A stretch of 44,608 nt of DNA, taken from assembly GCF_005869855.1 (NCBI RefSeq), contig NZ_SZNH01000022.1, forward strand, positions 97,178 through 141,785. The letters are read 5' to 3'. The stretch comes from Nostoc sp. PA-18-2419 (GTDB lineage Bacteria > Cyanobacteriota > Cyanobacteriia > Cyanobacteriales > Nostocaceae). Below are positions 9,017 through 19,200 of this stretch, one piece after another. Positions within the stretch are counted from its first letter, which is position 1. Each line of letters begins with the position of its first letter. The notes under the pieces are model-generated. The model searched no databases. It worked only from the letters and a program-made list of their open reading frames with translations, and was not told where the DNA came from. The position numbers and the translations under genes are program-made.

Positions 9017-10021
9017 ATGCACCTTGAGCGCGATGTAGTTTTATTAATCAGCCACAGTGGTGATTACTTCACAATAGATAGAGTTGCCGAAGCTGTATCC
9101 AAACGAGGCGCACAGCCATTTCGTCTTGATACTGATAAGTTTCCAACAGCAGTTCAACTCCAGGCTAATTTAAGCAACTCTGGCAGTAATCATACACTCA
9201 AATATAAAGAAAGCTCCTTCAACACCAAGCAAGTACAAGCAGTATGGATGCGGCGAATCTGGCAACCCGATTTAGGTAAAGAATTAGCTCCACAGTTTCA
9301 AGCAGCCTGCTCTAATGAATCACTCGCAGTATTAAATGGCTTTTGGGACAGCCTCAGGACAGCTACCTGGGTGGATGATTTACAGCGCATCAGTGCAGCT
9401 GAAAACAAGTTGCGTCAACTGCGGGTTGCATCAGAAGTAGGTCTTGTGATACCTCAAACTCTCGTAACCAACAATCCTCAACAAGCACGAGAGTTTTTCC
9501 ACCAAGTTAACAAAAAAATGGTTGCCAAGCTGCTTAGACCTCTTTCTTATGGTATGCAAGCCTCTTCTTTTTTCATGTACACTAGCGCCGTTAAAGAAGA
9601 AGACTTAATTGATGCTGAAACACTGCGTTATTGTCCAGTTGTATTTCAAGAACAAATCCCCAAAGAGTTAGAATTACGCGCAGTGTATGTAAATGGTAAT
9701 CTGTTTGTTGGGGCGTTAGATGCATCTGAATATGCAGCATCTACTCAAGATTGGCGACGTGGAACAAAAGAAGTTTTGACCTGGCAACCATATCAATTAC
9801 CTGATAACCTAATTCGTTGTCTAGATGGTTTTATGGCAAGATTTGGACTGGTTTTTGGAGCATTTGACTTAATTAAAACACCATCAGGAGAATATATTTT
9901 TTTAGAAATTAATCCTACAGGAGAGTGGGGAATGTTAGAGAGAGATTTAGACTATCCGATTGCATCGGCGATCGCTGATGCGCTACTTGCAAAAAATCCT
10001 AAAGATAATACGCATTTTTAA
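9017..10021 (+). CDS. mdnB: Microviridin ATP-grasp ligase, MdnB/MvdC type (amide-forming)
   Basis: ATP-dependent ligase expected to form the Lys-to-acid side-chain amide in the microviridin core after the esters are made. The 334-residue protein has the MvdC/MdnB pre-ATP-grasp opening VVLLISHSGDYFTIDRVAEA, then FRLDTDKFP and VWMRRIWQP. The RimK-like ATP-grasp part includes VFQEQIPKELELR and the metal-binding end FLEINPTGEWGM. These strings match what I know of MdnB proteins better than MdnC. ATG 9017 is the only in-frame start before the conserved opening. It lies 182 bp after the precursor (with a hairpin between) and 30 bp before mdnC, so mdnB and mdnC are probably co-transcribed. Confidence 0.93.
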   Translation: MHLERDVVLLISHSGDYFTIDRVAEAVSKRGAQPFRLDTDKFPTAVQLQANLSNSGSNHTLKYKESSFNTKQVQAVWMRRIWQPDLGKELAPQFQAACSNESLAVLNGFWDSLRTATWVDDLQRISAAENKLRQLRVASEVGLVIPQTLVTNNPQQAREFFHQVNKKMVAKLLRPLSYGMQASSFFMYTSAVKEEDLIDAETLRYCPVVFQEQIPKELELRAVYVNGNLFVGALDASEYAASTQDWRRGTKEVLTWQPYQLPDNLIRCLDGFMARFGLVFGAFDLIKTPSGEYIFLEINPTGEWGMLERDLDYPIASAIADALLAKNPKDNTHF

Positions 10022-10051
10022 AAATCTAAAACCAACTGATTCATTCTTGAA

Positions 10052-11014
10052 ATGACTGTTTTAATCATTACTCACAGCCAAGACAACGAAAGTATTCCTT
10101 TAGTTATTCACGCAATTGAAGCCGAAGGAGGAAAAGCATTTCGTTTTGATACAGACCGATTTCCTACAGAAATACAGCTAGATGTTTATTATGGCAAAAC
10201 CGAACGGGTTACTCTTAGCGTTGATGACCAAACATTAGATTTAAATGAGGTGTCAGCAGTTTGGTATCGACGCATTGCCATTGGCTCAAAAATCCCTGAT
10301 ATGGATAGACAATTCAGACAAGCTTCACTCAAAGAATCTCGTGTCACCATTCAAGGAATGATTGCCAGTATCAAAGGTTTTCATCTCGACCCTCTGCCGA
10401 ATATTCGCCGAGCCGAAAATAAGCAATTGCAATTACAAATAGCAAGAAAGATAGGTTTAGATACCCCATACACCCTGACTACAAATAATCCACTGGCAGT
10501 AAAGCAATTTGCCCAAGAGTGTCAGCAGGAAATAATTACAAAAATGCTCTCTTCCTTCGCTATTTATGATGAACAAGGACGAGAAAAAGTTGTATTTACA
10601 AATCCAATTTCATCTGAGGATTTAGACAACCTCGATGGCCTACGTTTTTGCCCTATGACATTCCAAGAAAAAATTCCCAAAGCATTGGAGTTGCGGACAA
10701 TTATTGTAGGTAAACGCGTGCTGACGGCTGCGGTTGATTCTCAAGCTTTGGATAAAGCACGTTACGATTGGCGCAAACAGGGAATTGCTTTACTCAATGC
10801 TTGGGAGTCACACAGTTTACCTGAAGATGTTGAAGAGAAACTGCTCAAACTAATGGCAGAATTCCGTTTGAATTATGGAGCTATTGATATTATTTTAACT
10901 CCTGATAATCGGTATGTATTTCTTGAGGTTAACCCAGTTGGCGAGTTTTTCTGGCTGGAACGCTGTCCTGGCTTACCGATTTCACAGGCGATCGCTGAGG
11001 TTTTACAAAATTAA
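10052..11014 (+). CDS. mdnC: Microviridin ATP-grasp ligase, MdnC/MvdD type (ester-forming)
   Basis: ATP-dependent ligase expected to form the two Thr/Ser-to-Asp/Glu esters in the core, the first modification step. It has 320 residues, opening MTVLIITHSQDNESIPLVI, then FRFDTDRFPTE, VWYRRIA, FHLDPLPNI, TKMLSSFAIYDE, CPMTFQEKIPKALELR and the metal-binding YVFLEVNPVGEFFWLE. The NPVGEFFWLE ending and the opening are typical of MdnC. It follows mdnB by 30 bp and shares the same ancestral fold, so the pair arose by old duplication. The ester role is known for the family; it has not been tested here. Confidence 0.94.
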   Translation: MTVLIITHSQDNESIPLVIHAIEAEGGKAFRFDTDRFPTEIQLDVYYGKTERVTLSVDDQTLDLNEVSAVWYRRIAIGSKIPDMDRQFRQASLKESRVTIQGMIASIKGFHLDPLPNIRRAENKQLQLQIARKIGLDTPYTLTTNNPLAVKQFAQECQQEIITKMLSSFAIYDEQGREKVVFTNPISSEDLDNLDGLRFCPMTFQEKIPKALELRTIIVGKRVLTAAVDSQALDKARYDWRKQGIALLNAWESHSLPEDVEEKLLKLMAEFRLNYGAIDIILTPDNRYVFLEVNPVGEFFWLERCPGLPISQAIAEVLQN

Positions 11015-11088
11015 TTACACAAGTTACTTTACCCATGTAGGAACAGCTATGTGTCAAAATAATCACAGTTGAAGTATTGAATTCTAAA

Positions 11089-12597
11089 ATGGCTGATGCA
11101 AACTTACCTTTACCTGCTGTTTCCGATTCCAACGCAGAGATGGTAACTAATCCCGAATTTCTCCGTCCAGCTAATCCTAATGAATTTTTGCCTCCTATCA
11201 ATAATTGGACAACTGTCGGCGGCATAGTTCTACTTACCATTTTTGCTGCAAGCATTATCCTGGCAAGCGTTCTTAAATATAAAATTACAGTCAAAGTCCC
11301 GGCGACTGTTCGCCCTGCTGGAGAACTGCGTTTAGTACAAGCAGCAACAGAAGGAACGATTAAAAGCATTGCTGTGCAGACAAATCAGCCAGTGAAAAAA
11401 GGAGATATTATTGCCTTGATAGACGATAATCGTCTTCAAACTCAAAAAAGCCAATTGCAAACGAATATTCAGCAAGCCAAACTGCAACTATCTCAACTTG
11501 ATGCCCAAATTCTAGCGTTAGATGGGCAAATAGTAGCAGAAAGCGATCGCACTAACCGAGTTATTGCCTCAGCTAAAGCTGAACTCAATCGCAGTCAACG
11601 TGATATTCAAGACAGGCGAACCACTTCAATTGCCGAAGTCAGGGAAGCTAAAGCAAATTTAAGCCAAGCTCACAAGGAATTACAAAAAACTCAAACACAG
11701 TTAAAATCAGCAATAGCGAATTTAAAGTCTAGCGATGCTTCCCTAAGAGCAGCAAAAGCCAAGCGAGACAGATATCAACCTTTACTCCAAACCGGCTCGA
11801 TTTCTCAGGATCAATTTCAAGAAGTGCAGCTAGCTGTTGAACAACAAGAACAACTTTTAGAATCTCAAAAAGCTAGTGTAGAAGAACAACAACAAGCAAT
11901 TCAACAACAACAACAAGCAGTAGAAGCAGCCACAGCTAAATTACAAGCGGTATTGGTTAATCTCAATCCTAACGATGCTGATGTGGCAATTTCTCAGGAG
12001 AAGGTTGCTGCTGAAAGTGCTACAGGTAAAGTCAGTTTGGGAAAATTAAATCAAGAACGAGAGCAATTATTACAACAAAAAGTAGAAATTCAAAAGCAAT
12101 TCAGCCGGGATGAACAAGAACTACAACAAATTCTTCGAGAGATTGCAGATACAGTGATTCGTGCCTCTGCATCTGGTATTATTCAGGAATTAAATTTGCG
12201 TAATCCTTCTCAAGTGTTGCGTTCTGGCGATATTGTTGCTCAAATTTCTCCTAACGATTCACCTTTAATAATTAAGGCATTAGTGCAATCTCAAGATATC
12301 CGGAAAGTAGAAACAGGTCAACAAGTACAACTGCGGGTTTCTGGTTGTTCTTATACTGAATATGGAACTTTGAAAGGTAAAGTCAGTAGCATTTCTCCAG
12401 ATGCAATTGTATCTCAACAGGATAAAAATGCCGCTAATTACCAAGTAACTATTCAACCAGAAAAGCTAGTATTAAGAGTTGGCGATCGCCACTGTGCAAT
12501 TCAATCGGGCATGGAAGGTAGAGCAGATATTATTTCTTCTCAAGAAACAGTGTTACAGTTTCTTTTGAGAAAAGCAAGATTTCTCACAGATATTTAA
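11089..12597 (+). CDS. HlyD-family membrane fusion (adaptor) protein
   Basis: Periplasmic adaptor that would link an inner-membrane exporter to an outer-membrane channel. From ATG 11089 it has 502 residues: a short cytoplasmic start, one membrane segment (about residues 43-63), then the first half of a lipoyl-like domain (VRPAGELRLVQAATEGTI, VKKGDIIALIDD). A long Gln-rich coiled coil follows (about 100-345, with runs such as EEQQQAIQQQQQA). The returning lipoyl half and beta-barrel (VIRASASGIIQELNLRNP) come last. It sits 74 bp after mdnC on the same strand, so it most likely partners the C39 exporter on the other strand. An upstream TTG (11077) is a possible but less likely start. Confidence 0.85.
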   Translation: MADANLPLPAVSDSNAEMVTNPEFLRPANPNEFLPPINNWTTVGGIVLLTIFAASIILASVLKYKITVKVPATVRPAGELRLVQAATEGTIKSIAVQTNQPVKKGDIIALIDDNRLQTQKSQLQTNIQQAKLQLSQLDAQILALDGQIVAESDRTNRVIASAKAELNRSQRDIQDRRTTSIAEVREAKANLSQAHKELQKTQTQLKSAIANLKSSDASLRAAKAKRDRYQPLLQTGSISQDQFQEVQLAVEQQEQLLESQKASVEEQQQAIQQQQQAVEAATAKLQAVLVNLNPNDADVAISQEKVAAESATGKVSLGKLNQEREQLLQQKVEIQKQFSRDEQELQQILREIADTVIRASASGIIQELNLRNPSQVLRSGDIVAQISPNDSPLIIKALVQSQDIRKVETGQQVQLRVSGCSYTEYGTLKGKVSSISPDAIVSQQDKNAANYQVTIQPEKLVLRVGDRHCAIQSGMEGRADIISSQETVLQFLLRKARFLTDI

Positions 12598-12612
12598 CAA
12601 GTGAATTGTTTT

Positions 12613-12878
12613 TCAACTTTTATATTTATAAATCTTACTACGATGTCCGACTTCCACAGCATTCACCAGTAGAACATCATCAAAATATTGTATATAACGC
12701 GATAGTCACCTACTTTAATCCGATAAGCATTTTCTTTACCTTTTAGCTTTTTCAGCCCGTTTGGACGGGGTTCTGTGGCTAAATCATCAATTTTAACTTG
12801 TGTCCGTTCTTGAAGTTCTGACGATAATTTTTTTAGTTGTTTTAATGCACCCTGGGAAATTTCAACTTGATAACTCAC
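12613..12878 (-). pseudogene. RelE/ParE-family toxin broken by a frameshift
   Basis: The intact part reads from GTG 12878 as SYQVEISQGALKQLKKL, then GLKKLKGKENAYRIKVGDYRV, a RelE-type mRNA interferase. It stops early as YNILMMFYW. Shifting frame at the run of four T (minus strand, near 12683-12686) restores FDDVLLVNAVEVGHRSKIY, the missing C-terminal strand with the family's GHRxxxY ending, up to a stop at 12613-12615. A single missing T explains it. It overlaps the antitoxin stop by four bases (GTGA), the usual coupling in such operons. Either a dead toxin or a sequencing error in a homopolymer. Confidence 0.8.
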
Positions 12879-13103
12879 ACAACTTCCTTTTTTGTTCCTG
12901 CCTTAAGTTCTTTTTTAGCTTCTTCCCATGACACACTACCGTTAATTTCAACATCTTTTTTAGCTTTTTCATAAGCTTTTAAATCTTCTTCTTCGATTTT
13001 TTTAAGTACGGCATAGATTTCGTCTAAGGTACTGTCATAAGCTTGATATAACAGTAAGTTAATATACTTTAATTAATTGTTCGCGCTCTTGTTCAGTTTT
13101 CAT
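12875..13103 (-). pseudogene. Antitoxin gene partner of the RelE toxin, frameshifted
   Basis: Too short for simple ORF finding because it is broken. From ATG 13103 it reads MKTEQEREQLIK, then one extra base (at 13067) throws it out of frame. In the next frame it continues YINLLLYQAYDSTLDEIYAV and onwards through SWEEAKKELKAGTKKEVV to the TGA at 12875-12877, which overlaps the toxin start. About 75 residues when joined, acidic in the middle and lysine rich at the end. I infer antitoxin from the overlapping position and size; I do not recognise the exact family. Confidence 0.6.
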
Positions 13104-13161
13104 TTTTAGACCTCTTGAAAATTGTTAATTTGAGAGTTTCTTAATGATAACTGTTGACAAT

Positions 13162-14778
13162 TTAATTTCGTTTTACTTTTTCAAATAGCCAAAATCCTCC
13201 AGACGATATTAACAATAACGGTGTCAACCAATCACCCCAACGCACATATAAAGTCTTTGTTTGTCGGCGATAAATTGTTTGGGCATGAGTTTCGTAGGTG
13301 TTATATCCAGATATCCACAAAGTTCGCCCGTGAGGATCTATAAAAGCAGAATATCCGGTATTAGTTGCCCGTGCTGACCATCTATCAGTTTCAATTGCCC
13401 GCATGATATCCTGTGCGTGATGCTGGAGTGGCATCCACTGAGTATAATGAGCATCATTAGAAGAACTGAGGATAAATTGCCCACCCGCCGCAGCTTGGTA
13501 GCGAAACTGTTCTGCAAAAGCAGATTCATAACATATACTAGCGATCGCTCTCCCAAAAGGAGTGTCAAATACCTGATTTGCCGAACCAGGAACTTGATGT
13601 GCATCCAAAGGCGATAACCGCTGAATTATTCCACCTAAAATTCCTTCAAAGGGAATATATTCTCCCAAAGGTACTAATTTCGCTTTGTCGTAGCGGCTGA
13701 CAATTTCACCTTCACTATCAAAAGTAAATAAGCTAATTGTATAGCTGCGTCCCCGTTCGCCAAAAGCGCCAATCCAAGCAACTACAAGTTTTTCCTTCAC
13801 TGCTGCAACTAAGGCAGTTGCCATCAAGTCACGCTGGAAAATAGGTAAGGCTCCTTCTGCGGTGAGAACTGCATCTACACCTTGATTTGCTAAAGTTATA
13901 TATCCAGTAGTGTAGTTTTCTTCGGCGCGACGAAACCCTTCAGAACTCCGCAAAAGTCGGTTAGGAATATTACCTTGCACAATCCCCACTTTCAATGCCG
14001 CTTCTGGTGGTTGGGCAATGGGACGGCTGTATAAGATAAAACCTATCAGGTGTAAGGTAACTAATAGTCCGGTGGCAGTAGCTAAGTATTTATTAAACAA
14101 CCTCACAGACGCAGAGGTAATTTCCTCTGTGTCTGCTGCACTTCTACGGTTTATCCATCCTTCGGCAATCAAGCCATTCACAGCAACTATTGCCCCTGTC
14201 ACAGTATTAGGCCCAGAAAGTTGACCAAGGTGTACAATCACGAGATTATGCGGGCTTTGAGTGTAAGCAAGAGAAGTCCACCACAGGGGGCCAGCACTCC
14301 ACAGACTCTCTAACCCGCACCACACTGCTGTACCAATCAGTACACGTAGCCAGGATTTTTGCCCACCTAGACGAACCATTACAGCCGCCCAAATAGTCAG
14401 GAATATCCCTCCTAAGACACTAATGAATCCCCAACAAAAAAGTGTGATTGCCAAACTTGGCAACCAAGGAACGCCCAACCAAGTCATGGGATGAATTCCC
14501 GTAATCCAAGAGAGGGCGATTCCGTGATAGGCGATACCCCAGAGGAAGGAGGGGGGGATGGGGAGATGGGGGGAAGGGGAGATGTGGGAGGATTGGTTTT
14601 TGGATTTGGAGGAAGTAATAACTAATGCCCAAAGGGGAGCTAGGGCAATCCAAGCTAGGAACCATGCGCCGACAGGGGCAACGGTTAGCCCCATTAAAAT
14701 GCCGCTAGCTAAAGCAATTAAGTAAGGGAGTAAGGAAGTTAACCCCTCCCTGTGTTGTTTACTCTGCTTCTTCCGCAT
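13162..14778 (-). CDS. lnt: Apolipoprotein N-acyltransferase
   Basis: Adds the third acyl chain to the N-terminal cysteine of lipoproteins at the inner membrane. The protein has a hydrophobic N-terminal half with several membrane segments, then a nitrilase-type catalytic domain. That domain shows Glu in LTAEGALP, Lys in [13 protein letters not shown] and Cys in ASICYESAF. From ATG 14778 it is 538 residues and overlaps the gyrA end by 20 bp. A longer reading from 14829 would overlap by 71 bp and is less likely. Residues just after the second membrane segment ([11 protein letters not shown]) are encoded by a purine-rich genomic repeat, apparently tolerated as a loop. Its pairing with gyrA suggests partial co-transcription. 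Confidence 0.92.
   Translation of the reverse strand: MRKKQSKQHREGLTSLLPYLIALASGILMGLTVAPVGAWFLAWIALAPLWALVITSSKSKNQSSHISPSPHLPIPPSFLWGIAYHGIALSWITGIHPMTWLGVPWLPSLAITLFCWGFISVLGGIFLTIWAAVMVRLGGQKSWLRVLIGTAVWCGLESLWSAGPLWWTSLAYTQSPHNLVIVHLGQLSGPNTVTGAIVAVNGLIAEGWINRRSAADTEEITSASVRLFNKYLATATGLLVTLHLIGFILYSRPIAQPPEAALKVGIVQGNIPNRLLRSSEGFRRAEENYTTGYITLANQGVDAVLTAEGALPIFQRDLMATALVAAVKEKLVVAWIGAFGERGRSYTISLFTFDSEGEIVSRYDKAKLVPLGEYIPFEGILGGIIQRLSPLDAHQVPGSANQVFDTPFGRAIASICYESAFAEQFRYQAAAGGQFILSSSNDAHYTQWMPLQHHAQDIMRAIETDRWSARATNTGYSAFIDPHGRTLWISGYNTYETHAQTIYRRQTKTLYVRWGDWLTPLLLISSGGFWLFEKVKRN
14541..14592. repeat. Purine-rich repeat inside lnt coding sequence
   Basis: About 50 bp of G/A-rich DNA (plus strand) with units like GGGGAGATGGGG, the same family as the tract at 4042-4120. 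In the lnt frame it gives [13 protein letters not shown], a low-complexity loop. Confidence 0.7.
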
Positions 14779-17347
14779 CGCCACTATCAGGTGGAACGAT
14801 TGCCACTCCGGTAATAGCATCGTCTTCATCTAAACGCTGCACTCTTACCCCAGTTGCCGATCGCGATTGTACCGAAATCGCATTCACCGCTTGACGGATA
14901 ATAATACCGCGATTGGTGACCATCATAATTTCGTCGTCATCGTTGTTGACAATGCGTAGGGTTGCCAATTGGTCTTTGGTTTTACGGTTTTTAAATTTGG
15001 TTGCCATTAAACCTTGACCAGCACGATTTTGCAGGCGGAATTGGGCGACTGGTACGCGCTTACCATATCCTCCCATTGTAATTACCAATACCCAAGGACC
15101 AACACTACCGTTGCCAGGTACTTCTGCGGACTCTTCAGTAATTTCAATCTCTTCTGTTTCGATTTCTTCAATTTCCGCTTCTGTAACTGTATCCAAAGTA
15201 TCGAGAATTGCCGCAGGCAGAATATCCATACCCACCAATTCGTCTTTACTTTTCAACTTCATGGCTTTCACCCCACGAGTAGCCCGACTTAACGGACGCA
15301 ATTGTTCGTGGTTGCACCTAAAGTGAATCGCCATTCCTTGACGAGAACCAATAATCACGCTGTCTTCTACTCTGGCGCGTCGTACCCACCGCAGTTGGTC
15401 ACCTTCTTCTAAAGAAATGGCAATCAAGCCATTGGCGCGGATGTGGTTAAAGGCTGCCAATTCGGTTTTCTTAATGTTACCGCCTTTAGTAAGCATCACC
15501 AAATATTCTTCGTTGCTAAATTCGTCAACGGGGACGATGGAAGTGATTTTTTCTTCTTTGGGAATCGGTAGCATTTGGACGATGGGTGTACCACGACTGG
15601 TACGAGAACCTACGGGAATTTGATAAGCTTTCAGGCAGTAAACTACGCCACGTTCGCTAAAGAATAAAACACTATCGTGGTCGCAGCAAGTTAAGAAATG
15701 CTCAACGGTGTCATCATCTTTGACCTTGGCTGCGGCTTTACCTCTGGTAGCACGGCTTTGGGCTTCAAAGGTATTGACGGGCATCCGTTTAATGTAGCCT
15801 TGCTTCGTCAGTAAAATTACCGCTTTATCGTTGGCAATTAAGTCACGTTCGTCTATTTCACCTTCCCCTGGTAAAATTACCGTCCGCCGGGGCGTGGCGA
15901 AGCTAGTTTTTAATTGGGTGACTTCGGTCTCAATGATTTGCAGCACCCTCTCCCGCTTTGCCAAAATATCTTGCAAGTCGGCAATCTTGGCTTGTAATTC
16001 TTCATGTTCTAGACGGATTTTGTCTGCTTCCAAGGCAGTCAACCGCCGTAATTGCATCTGCAAAATAGCATCTGCTTGCACTTCCGAAAGTCCGTAAGTT
16101 GCGATTAACTCGCCTTTGGCTGTGGGTGCATCTGGTGCATGGCGAATCAAATTAATAATTGCATCTAAGTGAGACAGGGCAATCAATAACCCTTGTAAAA
16201 TGTGGTCGCGTTCCTCGGCTTTTCGCAGTTCGTAGCGAGTGCGTCTGGCAATGGATTCAATGCGGAAATCCAAGAAGACGCTTAAGAACTGCTTGAGGGT
16301 GAGTACTAGCGGTTCGCTATTCACCAACGCCAGCATGTTTGCGCCGAAGTTGGCTTGCAGTGGGGTTTGTTTGTAGAGGTTGTTTAGAACAACGCGGGGA
16401 TAAGCATCACGCTTGAGTTCAATCACAACCCGCATTCCATCGCGATCGCTTTCATCTCGGATATCTGCGATGCCCTCTAGCCGCTTTTCATTGACCATTT
16501 CGGCGATTTTTTCAATCAGCGCCGCTTTGTTGGTTTGATAGGGCAATTCGGTGATCACAATTGCTTCTCGATCTGGGCGTCCCCGCTGTTCAATGGTTTC
16601 AATGCTCGCAACACCGCGCATGGTAATCGAACCACGCCCGGTGGTGTAAGCTTCCCGAATCGCTGCTGTCCCTAAAACTTGTGCCCCAGTAGGAAAGTCG
16701 GGGCCATGGACATATTGCATTAATTCGATATCAGTGATTTCTGGATTGTGAATCAGTGCCACCAAACCATCAATTAACTCCCCCAAGTTGTGCGGTGGAA
16801 TATTGGTTGCCATACCCACGGCAATTCCAGAGGAGCCATTGAGCAGCAGTTGGGGAATCCGGGCTGGTAGCACTGTCGGTTCTTGCTGGGAACCGTCAAA
16901 GTTATCGGCGAAGTCTACAGTTTCAGATTCGATGTCGTGCAGTAGACCAGCACTAGTTAAAGCTTTCAAACGGCATTCTGTATACCGCATTGCCGCTGGG
17001 GGATCGTTGTCCACCGAACCGAAGTTACCATGCCCGTCAACTAAAGGCGATCGCATGGAAAAATCCTGCGCCATCCGCACCAAGGCATCGTACACAGCCG
17101 TGTCACCGTGGGGGTGATATTTACCCAACACTTCCCCCACCACACGGGCACATTTCTTAAACGGGCGATCGTGCAGCAAACCTAGCTCGTGCATTGCATA
17201 AAGAATGCGACGATGCACAGGTTTTAGACCATCCCTCGCATCTGGCAGCGCCCGACCCACTATCACGCTCATGGCGTATTCCAGATAAGACTGCGACATT
17301 TCGTTTCGCAAGTCTGTCGGGATAATCCTCTCCTGTGAGGTTGTCAT
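14759..17347 (-). CDS. gyrA: DNA gyrase subunit A
   Basis: Breaks and rejoins DNA in the supercoiling enzyme together with GyrB. The 862-residue protein has the full type IIA topoisomerase A layout: the winged-helix core with [18 protein letters not shown], active-site Tyr122 ([10 protein letters not shown]) and the [13 protein letters not shown] segment. A coiled coil and a C-terminal beta-pinwheel with repeated blade motifs complete it. Position 83 is Thr and 87 is Asp in E. coli numbering. The start of the pinwheel reads [14 protein letters not shown] where classical GyrA has QRRGGKG, so the GyrA box is not canonical. ParC is therefore a second possibility, but overall length and order favour GyrA. 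The end overlaps lnt. Confidence 0.85.
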   Translation of the reverse strand: MTTSQERIIPTDLRNEMSQSYLEYAMSVIVGRALPDARDGLKPVHRRILYAMHELGLLHDRPFKKCARVVGEVLGKYHPHGDTAVYDALVRMAQDFSMRSPLVDGHGNFGSVDNDPPAAMRYTECRLKALTSAGLLHDIESETVDFADNFDGSQQEPTVLPARIPQLLLNGSSGIAVGMATNIPPHNLGELIDGLVALIHNPEITDIELMQYVHGPDFPTGAQVLGTAAIREAYTTGRGSITMRGVASIETIEQRGRPDREAIVITELPYQTNKAALIEKIAEMVNEKRLEGIADIRDESDRDGMRVVIELKRDAYPRVVLNNLYKQTPLQANFGANMLALVNSEPLVLTLKQFLSVFLDFRIESIARRTRYELRKAEERDHILQGLLIALSHLDAIINLIRHAPDAPTAKGELIATYGLSEVQADAILQMQLRRLTALEADKIRLEHEELQAKIADLQDILAKRERVLQIIETEVTQLKTSFATPRRTVILPGEGEIDERDLIANDKAVILLTKQGYIKRMPVNTFEAQSRATRGKAAAKVKDDDTVEHFLTCCDHDSVLFFSERGVVYCLKAYQIPVGSRTSRGTPIVQMLPIPKEEKITSIVPVDEFSNEEYLVMLTKGGNIKKTELAAFNHIRANGLIAISLEEGDQLRWVRRARVEDSVIIGSRQGMAIHFRCNHEQLRPLSRATRGVKAMKLKSKDELVGMDILPAAILDTLDTVTEAEIEEIETEEIEITEESAEVPGNGSVGPWVLVITMGGYGKRVPVAQFRLQNRAGQGLMATKFKNRKTKDQLATLRIVNNDDDEIMMVTNRGIIIRQAVNAISVQSRSATGVRVQRLDEDDAITGVAIVPPDSGDAEEAE

Positions 17348-18044
17348 AACCTAAAAATCTCCAAAAATCGTAGATTTTAGCTTTTTTAATCGACACAGCA
17401 CCAAATTATTCTAAATTTCTCTTGAATAATTGCCATATTCTGATATAATTCTATCATGTATTGCCTTTTCCTGCCTGGATAGCTTACTCTAGTATTTAGT
17501 TAGCTGTAAGTATAATAAACTACCCTATAATCTAAAGTATAGTCAGCAGAAAACAGTAAACTCAAAGCTTAATTATGTAAATTTACTTAATTCAAATTAT
17601 AGTTCTGTCAATTAAGATAATTAAGTTAATTGGCATAATGAATTATAAAAACTATTTAATTTTAAATATTCTCAATTAGAGTTGAATTTAGAAAGCATAA
17701 TGAGACTAAAACCTTTATTCAGTAAGGCTCTTATTTTCCAAGTTTTTTATTAATCAAACCAAAGTGTTACAAAGAAAATGCTGCTAGATAAAGTAGTAGA
17801 TTTTGGTAGCAAATGAATCCTATCAGCAGCACAATGGTCAGTCTAATTCAAGAATACTTCTGCTGATCATCACAGTTGCATATGAGTTGCAATTGAATAT
17901 TTAATGAGCATAATATGTTTACCGTAAGTAAAAAGGCATGACTTATATAGTATAACGATTAGAAAATTCTACTAATTAGACATGAATGGATGAAGTTGAT
18001 CAATATTAGTTGATAACTTAAGCTGTTGTTTTAGGTGAATAGAT
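17348..18044. other. Non-coding AT-rich stretch between gyrA and a methyltransferase
   Basis: Nearly 700 bp with no credible reading frame on either strand. It must contain the gyrA promoter (reading left) and that of the methyltransferase (reading right). I see no repeats, tRNA or clear regulatory sites in it. Confidence 0.6.
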
Positions 18045-18908
18045 ATGACTTATAATTTGACATACGAAGAATCAATTCAATGGATACGGAATCAGTCAGA
18101 ACATAAGGAATTAGTCAAATTTTGTTATCTTGATACAGATAATCTGGCAGCAGCAAAACGTTTCTCTTTAAGTGAGGAATTTATTGAAGTTGCAAACCTT
18201 TTGAAATTAAATAACTCACCTCATAAATTAAAAATACTTGATTTAGGCTGTGGCAATGGAATTGCATCTTATGCCTTTGCTTCTCTAGGACATGATGTTT
18301 CATCCGTAGATCCTCACCTTAGCGAAGATGTTGGATTAGGAGCAACTGCAAGACTCGCATCTACAATCAAAAATGGCTCAATAGAAACCTTCCAGGCATT
18401 TGCTGAGTTACTACCTTTTCCAGATTCGACATTTGATATTGTCTATGTTCGTCAGGCATTGCATCACTTTTATTCATTACCAAAAGGACTAGCTGAATGT
18501 TCGAGAGTTCTCAAACCAAAAGGTCTATTACTTGCAACTAGAGAACACGTTGTTGATAATGATAAACAGCTAAAAATTTTCTTAGAAAATCATATTTTTC
18601 ATAGAATAAATGGTGGAGAAAATGCTTATACTTTAAATGTTTATATTTCAAATTTTAAAAATTCAGGGTTTAAAATTCTTAAAAATTTTACTGCTTTTAG
18701 TACAGTAATCAATCATTTTCCTACATCTAATATAGAATTGATGGATTATTTATTTCAACCATTAAAAAAGATATTAGGTAAAAAAATTGCCTCAGTTATT
18801 ATCAAATTTTATCCCATTGAAATTCTCTATCGATATCTGTTATCTTACTTTTATAAATATCCAGGTAGATTATATTCCTTCCTTTGTATCAAAGAAAAAA
18901 ATAGCTAA
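18045..18908 (+). CDS. Class I SAM-dependent methyltransferase
   Basis: Transfers a methyl group from S-adenosylmethionine to an unknown acceptor. The 287-residue protein has motif I LKILDLGCGNGIASYAF (about residues 62-78), the acidic end of strand 2 (SSVDPH), FDIVYVRQALHHF, and the post-motif SRVLKPKGLLLATREH. This is the Methyltransf_11/UbiE-like pattern. The last third is Phe/Ile/Lys rich and has no clear domain. Base composition is markedly AT-richer than nearby core genes, which suggests a transferred or relaxed gene. No substrate can be given. The 292 bp after it contain no gene I can support; a 33-codon frame at 18909 is GC-richer than its surroundings and may be a relic. Confidence 0.8.
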   Translation: MTYNLTYEESIQWIRNQSEHKELVKFCYLDTDNLAAAKRFSLSEEFIEVANLLKLNNSPHKLKILDLGCGNGIASYAFASLGHDVSSVDPHLSEDVGLGATARLASTIKNGSIETFQAFAELLPFPDSTFDIVYVRQALHHFYSLPKGLAECSRVLKPKGLLLATREHVVDNDKQLKIFLENHIFHRINGGENAYTLNVYISNFKNSGFKILKNFTAFSTVINHFPTSNIELMDYLFQPLKKILGKKIASVIIKFYPIEILYRYLLSYFYKYPGRLYSFLCIKEKNS

Positions 18909-19200
18909 ATGCATTGCGGCCGCGAACGTCCCCGCTACAACACTGATAATTCTAAACGCGCTCGCTTTCATCATCCATATCAGCAGGCTAAATCTCTCAA
19001 ATCGTTGTAGTTGCTGAGTTAAATATTCTAGAACATTCCACTACAACGCAGCAAAGAGTTCCCACAACTGCTTAGCGTATCATCCGATGGGAAATTAAGC
19101 TTTTCCTAACGGTGTATAAAAATACGAATTTAAGCCCCAAGATAGTGTGTGCCTTGCAGCTAAAGAATTTAAGCTTGAGGTATAGTTTGGGAAAATACTT

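Noticed and set aside
10929..11369. Minus-strand 146-residue frame
   Set aside because: It spans the end of mdnC and the start of the adaptor; both plus-strand genes are well supported.
14778..14829. Longer lnt start at 14829
   Set aside because: It would overlap gyrA by 71 bp and adds residues before the usual N-terminus; 14778 is kept.
15014..15326. Plus-strand frames inside gyrA
   Set aside because: They are complementary to conserved gyrase coding sequence.
18787..19017. 76-residue frame overlapping the methyltransferase end
   Set aside because: It mostly overlaps the real gene in another frame; the remainder has no recognisable features.
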